Source: Desulfitobacterium_A sp034927245 (lineage in GTDB: Bacteria > Bacillota > Desulfitobacteriia > Desulfitobacteriales > Desulfitobacteriaceae). From it: a stretch of 64,000 bases of DNA. Position numbers and translations under genes: made by a program. Where the stretch lies: NCBI RefSeq assembly GCF_034927245.1, contig NZ_JAYFQK010000039.1:1-64000 (forward strand). The letters are read 5' to 3'. How positions within the stretch are numbered: the first letter of the stretch is position 1; each line of letters begins with the position of its first letter. Under the pieces are notes generated by a model that was given only the letters and a program-made list of their open reading frames with translations, was not told the DNA's origin and searched no databases. Shown here in pieces: positions 62,674-64,000 of this stretch.

Positions 62674-62713
62674 GATAAATTCCGGTCGTTCAGGTGAACG
62701 ACCGGAATTTATC
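62674..62713. terminator. perfect 18-bp bidirectional terminator
   Basis: GATAAATTCCGGTCGTTC / GAACGACCGGAATTTATC with a 4-base loop, between the convergent precursor and maturase genes. Confidence 0.92.
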
Positions 62714-62729
62714 ATATGATAATGCATTC

Positions 62730-64000
62730 TCAAAAATCAAGCGGACATGGCTTGGGAGTTAAAATTTTTTCGTCGACTAGAAAACCTTGGTCCTCAGGCT
62801 CCAGACTGCAAATGACAGTTGCTGCCAGTTCAAGTTCACGGCATCTCAAGCGGCACATATCCTCAGACGGTGATGCTATGGATCCGCTGTAACTCACATT
62901 ATCATACTTGCATCCACCGCCACAGTAATACTTGGCAAAGCAAGCTGCGCACAGTTCATTCTCTGTTGTAGGACTTTTTTGGTATTCTTCCCGGTTCAGA
63001 TTTTCCCCAAAGATACTTCCTAATTTATACTTTCCCTGGCCCACAAAACGATGGCACAAATAGACATCACCCGAAGAGGAGACCCCTACCATCCCCCGTC
63101 CGGCACTGCAGGCATATCGTTTTTTGCTATTCTGAAACAAGGAAAGCAACCCTTTATATAATCCATTTTTCTTAAACATGAGGCTCTTTAAGCCCTCAAT
63201 ATCTCTGCTTTGGATAAGACGTTGCCATGTTTCCGTCTCCTGTTCTAACGCCTGGAGCAGATTCTGAAGGTTCCGTGTCGATTTTATTTTATCCTGTTCT
63301 CGCATTAACAAGGATTGGGAAGCTGGTACAATGGACACTTCGGCAAACCCAATCTCTTGCAGGGCATCTTTAATCAACTCAGGATCAGTATTGCCGACTA
63401 TTACGGCATGACCTGAAGTTTCTGGCAATGCTTCCAGAAGTTTTTTTATTTTGGGTAAAGCAGTGTCATATGACCCTTTGCCGTTAGCATAGGGACGCTG
63501 TGCATCTTGTATTTCCCGGGGACCGTCAAAACTGACCATAATTGATATCGACTGTTCTTTTATAAAAGCAATTTTATTATCATCTAAAAGGGTGGCATTG
63601 GTGTTAGCATGAAAATAAACTTCTTTCCCCATTTCTTGGGCTCTTTTTCTTGCGTATGCCACAACGGCTTTCATCAAAGAAAACTTTAAAAAAGGTTCCC
63701 CCCCGAAAAAGCTTATATTTATTTGTTTCATTTTTCCCGATTGTTCTATTAACCAGTCAACTGCTCGAATAGCGGTCTTTTCATCCATACTGCCGCCTGT
63801 TCCGTATTCTCCCCCGTCTCCATAGCAGTAAACACATTTTAGATTACAGGATTGGGTAAGGAAAAGAGCAATATAGCCGATCGGAAAGGATTCTGTTTTA
63901 ACCGTTTTTTTGCTTTTGTCCCCGGTCTCAGAAATTAATCCCAATTTGTTAAGGTCTTCTTTCATGCCCGTTGTCAAAACCATTTCCGGCTCAGCAGCCA
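62730..64000 (-). CDS. radical SAM/SPASM peptide maturase (5' end outside window)
   Basis: The radical SAM cluster motif is CNLKCVYCYGDGGEYG, followed by FFGGEPFLKF and the SAM-binding FDGPREIQD region. The C-terminus has SPASM-type cysteines (YACSAGRG, VYLCHRF, LCAACFAKYYCGGGC, MCRLRC) for one or two auxiliary clusters. Such enzymes install thioether or carbon-carbon links in peptides. The frame is open to the window edge, with codons AAEPE before an ATG at 63983 that has no good ribosome site, and KEDLNKLGLI looks like the end of a PqqD-like recognition domain. I therefore think the gene continues upstream; if not, it starts at 63983 and gives 417 residues. Converges on the Nif11-type precursor. 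Confidence 0.88.
   Translation of the reverse strand, partial: AAEPEMVLTTGMKEDLNKLGLISETGDKSKKTVKTESFPIGYIALFLTQSCNLKCVYCYGDGGEYGTGGSMDEKTAIRAVDWLIEQSGKMKQINISFFGGEPFLKFSLMKAVVAYARKRAQEMGKEVYFHANTNATLLDDNKIAFIKEQSISIMVSFDGPREIQDAQRPYANGKGSYDTALPKIKKLLEALPETSGHAVIVGNTDPELIKDALQEIGFAEVSIVPASQSLLMREQDKIKSTRNLQNLLQALEQETETWQRLIQSRDIEGLKSLMFKKNGLYKGLLSLFQNSKKRYACSAGRGMVGVSSSGDVYLCHRFVGQGKYKLGSIFGENLNREEYQKSPTTENELCAACFAKYYCGGGCKYDNVSYSGSIASPSEDMCRLRCRELELAATVICSLEPEDQGFLVDEKILTPKPCPLDF

Noticed and set aside
1..64000. CRISPR arrays, tRNA/rRNA genes, complete transposons
   Set aside because: No regular spacer-repeat arrays, tRNA-like cloverleafs or transposase genes were seen on reading the window.

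Overview
The window looks like a chromosomal segment of an anaerobic, endospore-forming Firmicute of the Desulfosporosinus/Desulfitobacterium type (Peptococcaceae). This is inferred from gene content: DUF1540, DUF4474, a LUD-type lactate utilisation pair, NapH/NosR-like polyferredoxins, a Nif11-type RiPP precursor, YeiH-family exporters and many short strong bidirectional terminators. No tRNA, rRNA, CRISPR array, complete insertion sequence or prophage was seen.

Layout. 1-7.3 kb: the tail of an unknown gene; a large fusion protein (cyclic-nucleotide-binding domain, degenerate sigma-54-type AAA domain, membrane 4Fe-4S domain); an FMN reductase-like flavoprotein; a topB-NERD pair; a CBS-domain protein. 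7.3-17.4 kb: DEAD-box helicase, LutB/LutA-like pair, citrate synthase with a clear promoter and an overlapping palindrome, an HD hydrolase, UPF0178, a 50-residue basic peptide, an ABC-F ATPase and a secreted peptidase MA-like protein. 17.4-30.6 kb: a PAS-GGDEF-EAL protein, pepT, a MarR/MFS pair, an unknown protein with a possible metal site, htpG, rmuC, a second MFS exporter and an amino-acid permease. 30.7-42 kb: a second topB, DUF1540, a THUMP methyltransferase, an ectoine-type aspartate kinase, YopX, an AlkA-like glycosylase, divergent DUF6765 and DUF4474 genes, a 2',3'-cyclic phosphodiesterase and two DMT transporters.

42-49 kb is a coherent regulatory block. A sigma-54 response regulator and its membrane histidine kinase lie directly downstream of a YeiH-type exporter. 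That exporter has a good -24/-12 promoter and tandem dyads upstream, so the two-component system probably controls it. A second YeiH paralogue and a small unknown protein follow. 49-58.5 kb: TSCPD protein, class II terpene cyclase-like protein (DxDD), an ABC exporter, a PAS-GGDEF-HD-GYP protein bracketed by a 51-53 bp direct repeat, and an MFS/amidohydrolase operon. 58.8-61.2 kb: a NarL-type two-component pair.

61.4-64 kb is the most interesting region. An ECF-like sigma factor overlaps a zinc-ribbon protein that carries an internal RiPP-leader-like motif. These are followed by a Nif11-type RiPP precursor with a 13-residue, single-cysteine core, and by a convergent radical SAM/SPASM maturase that runs off the end of the window. 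Together they look like a small radical-SAM peptide system with its own sigma factor.
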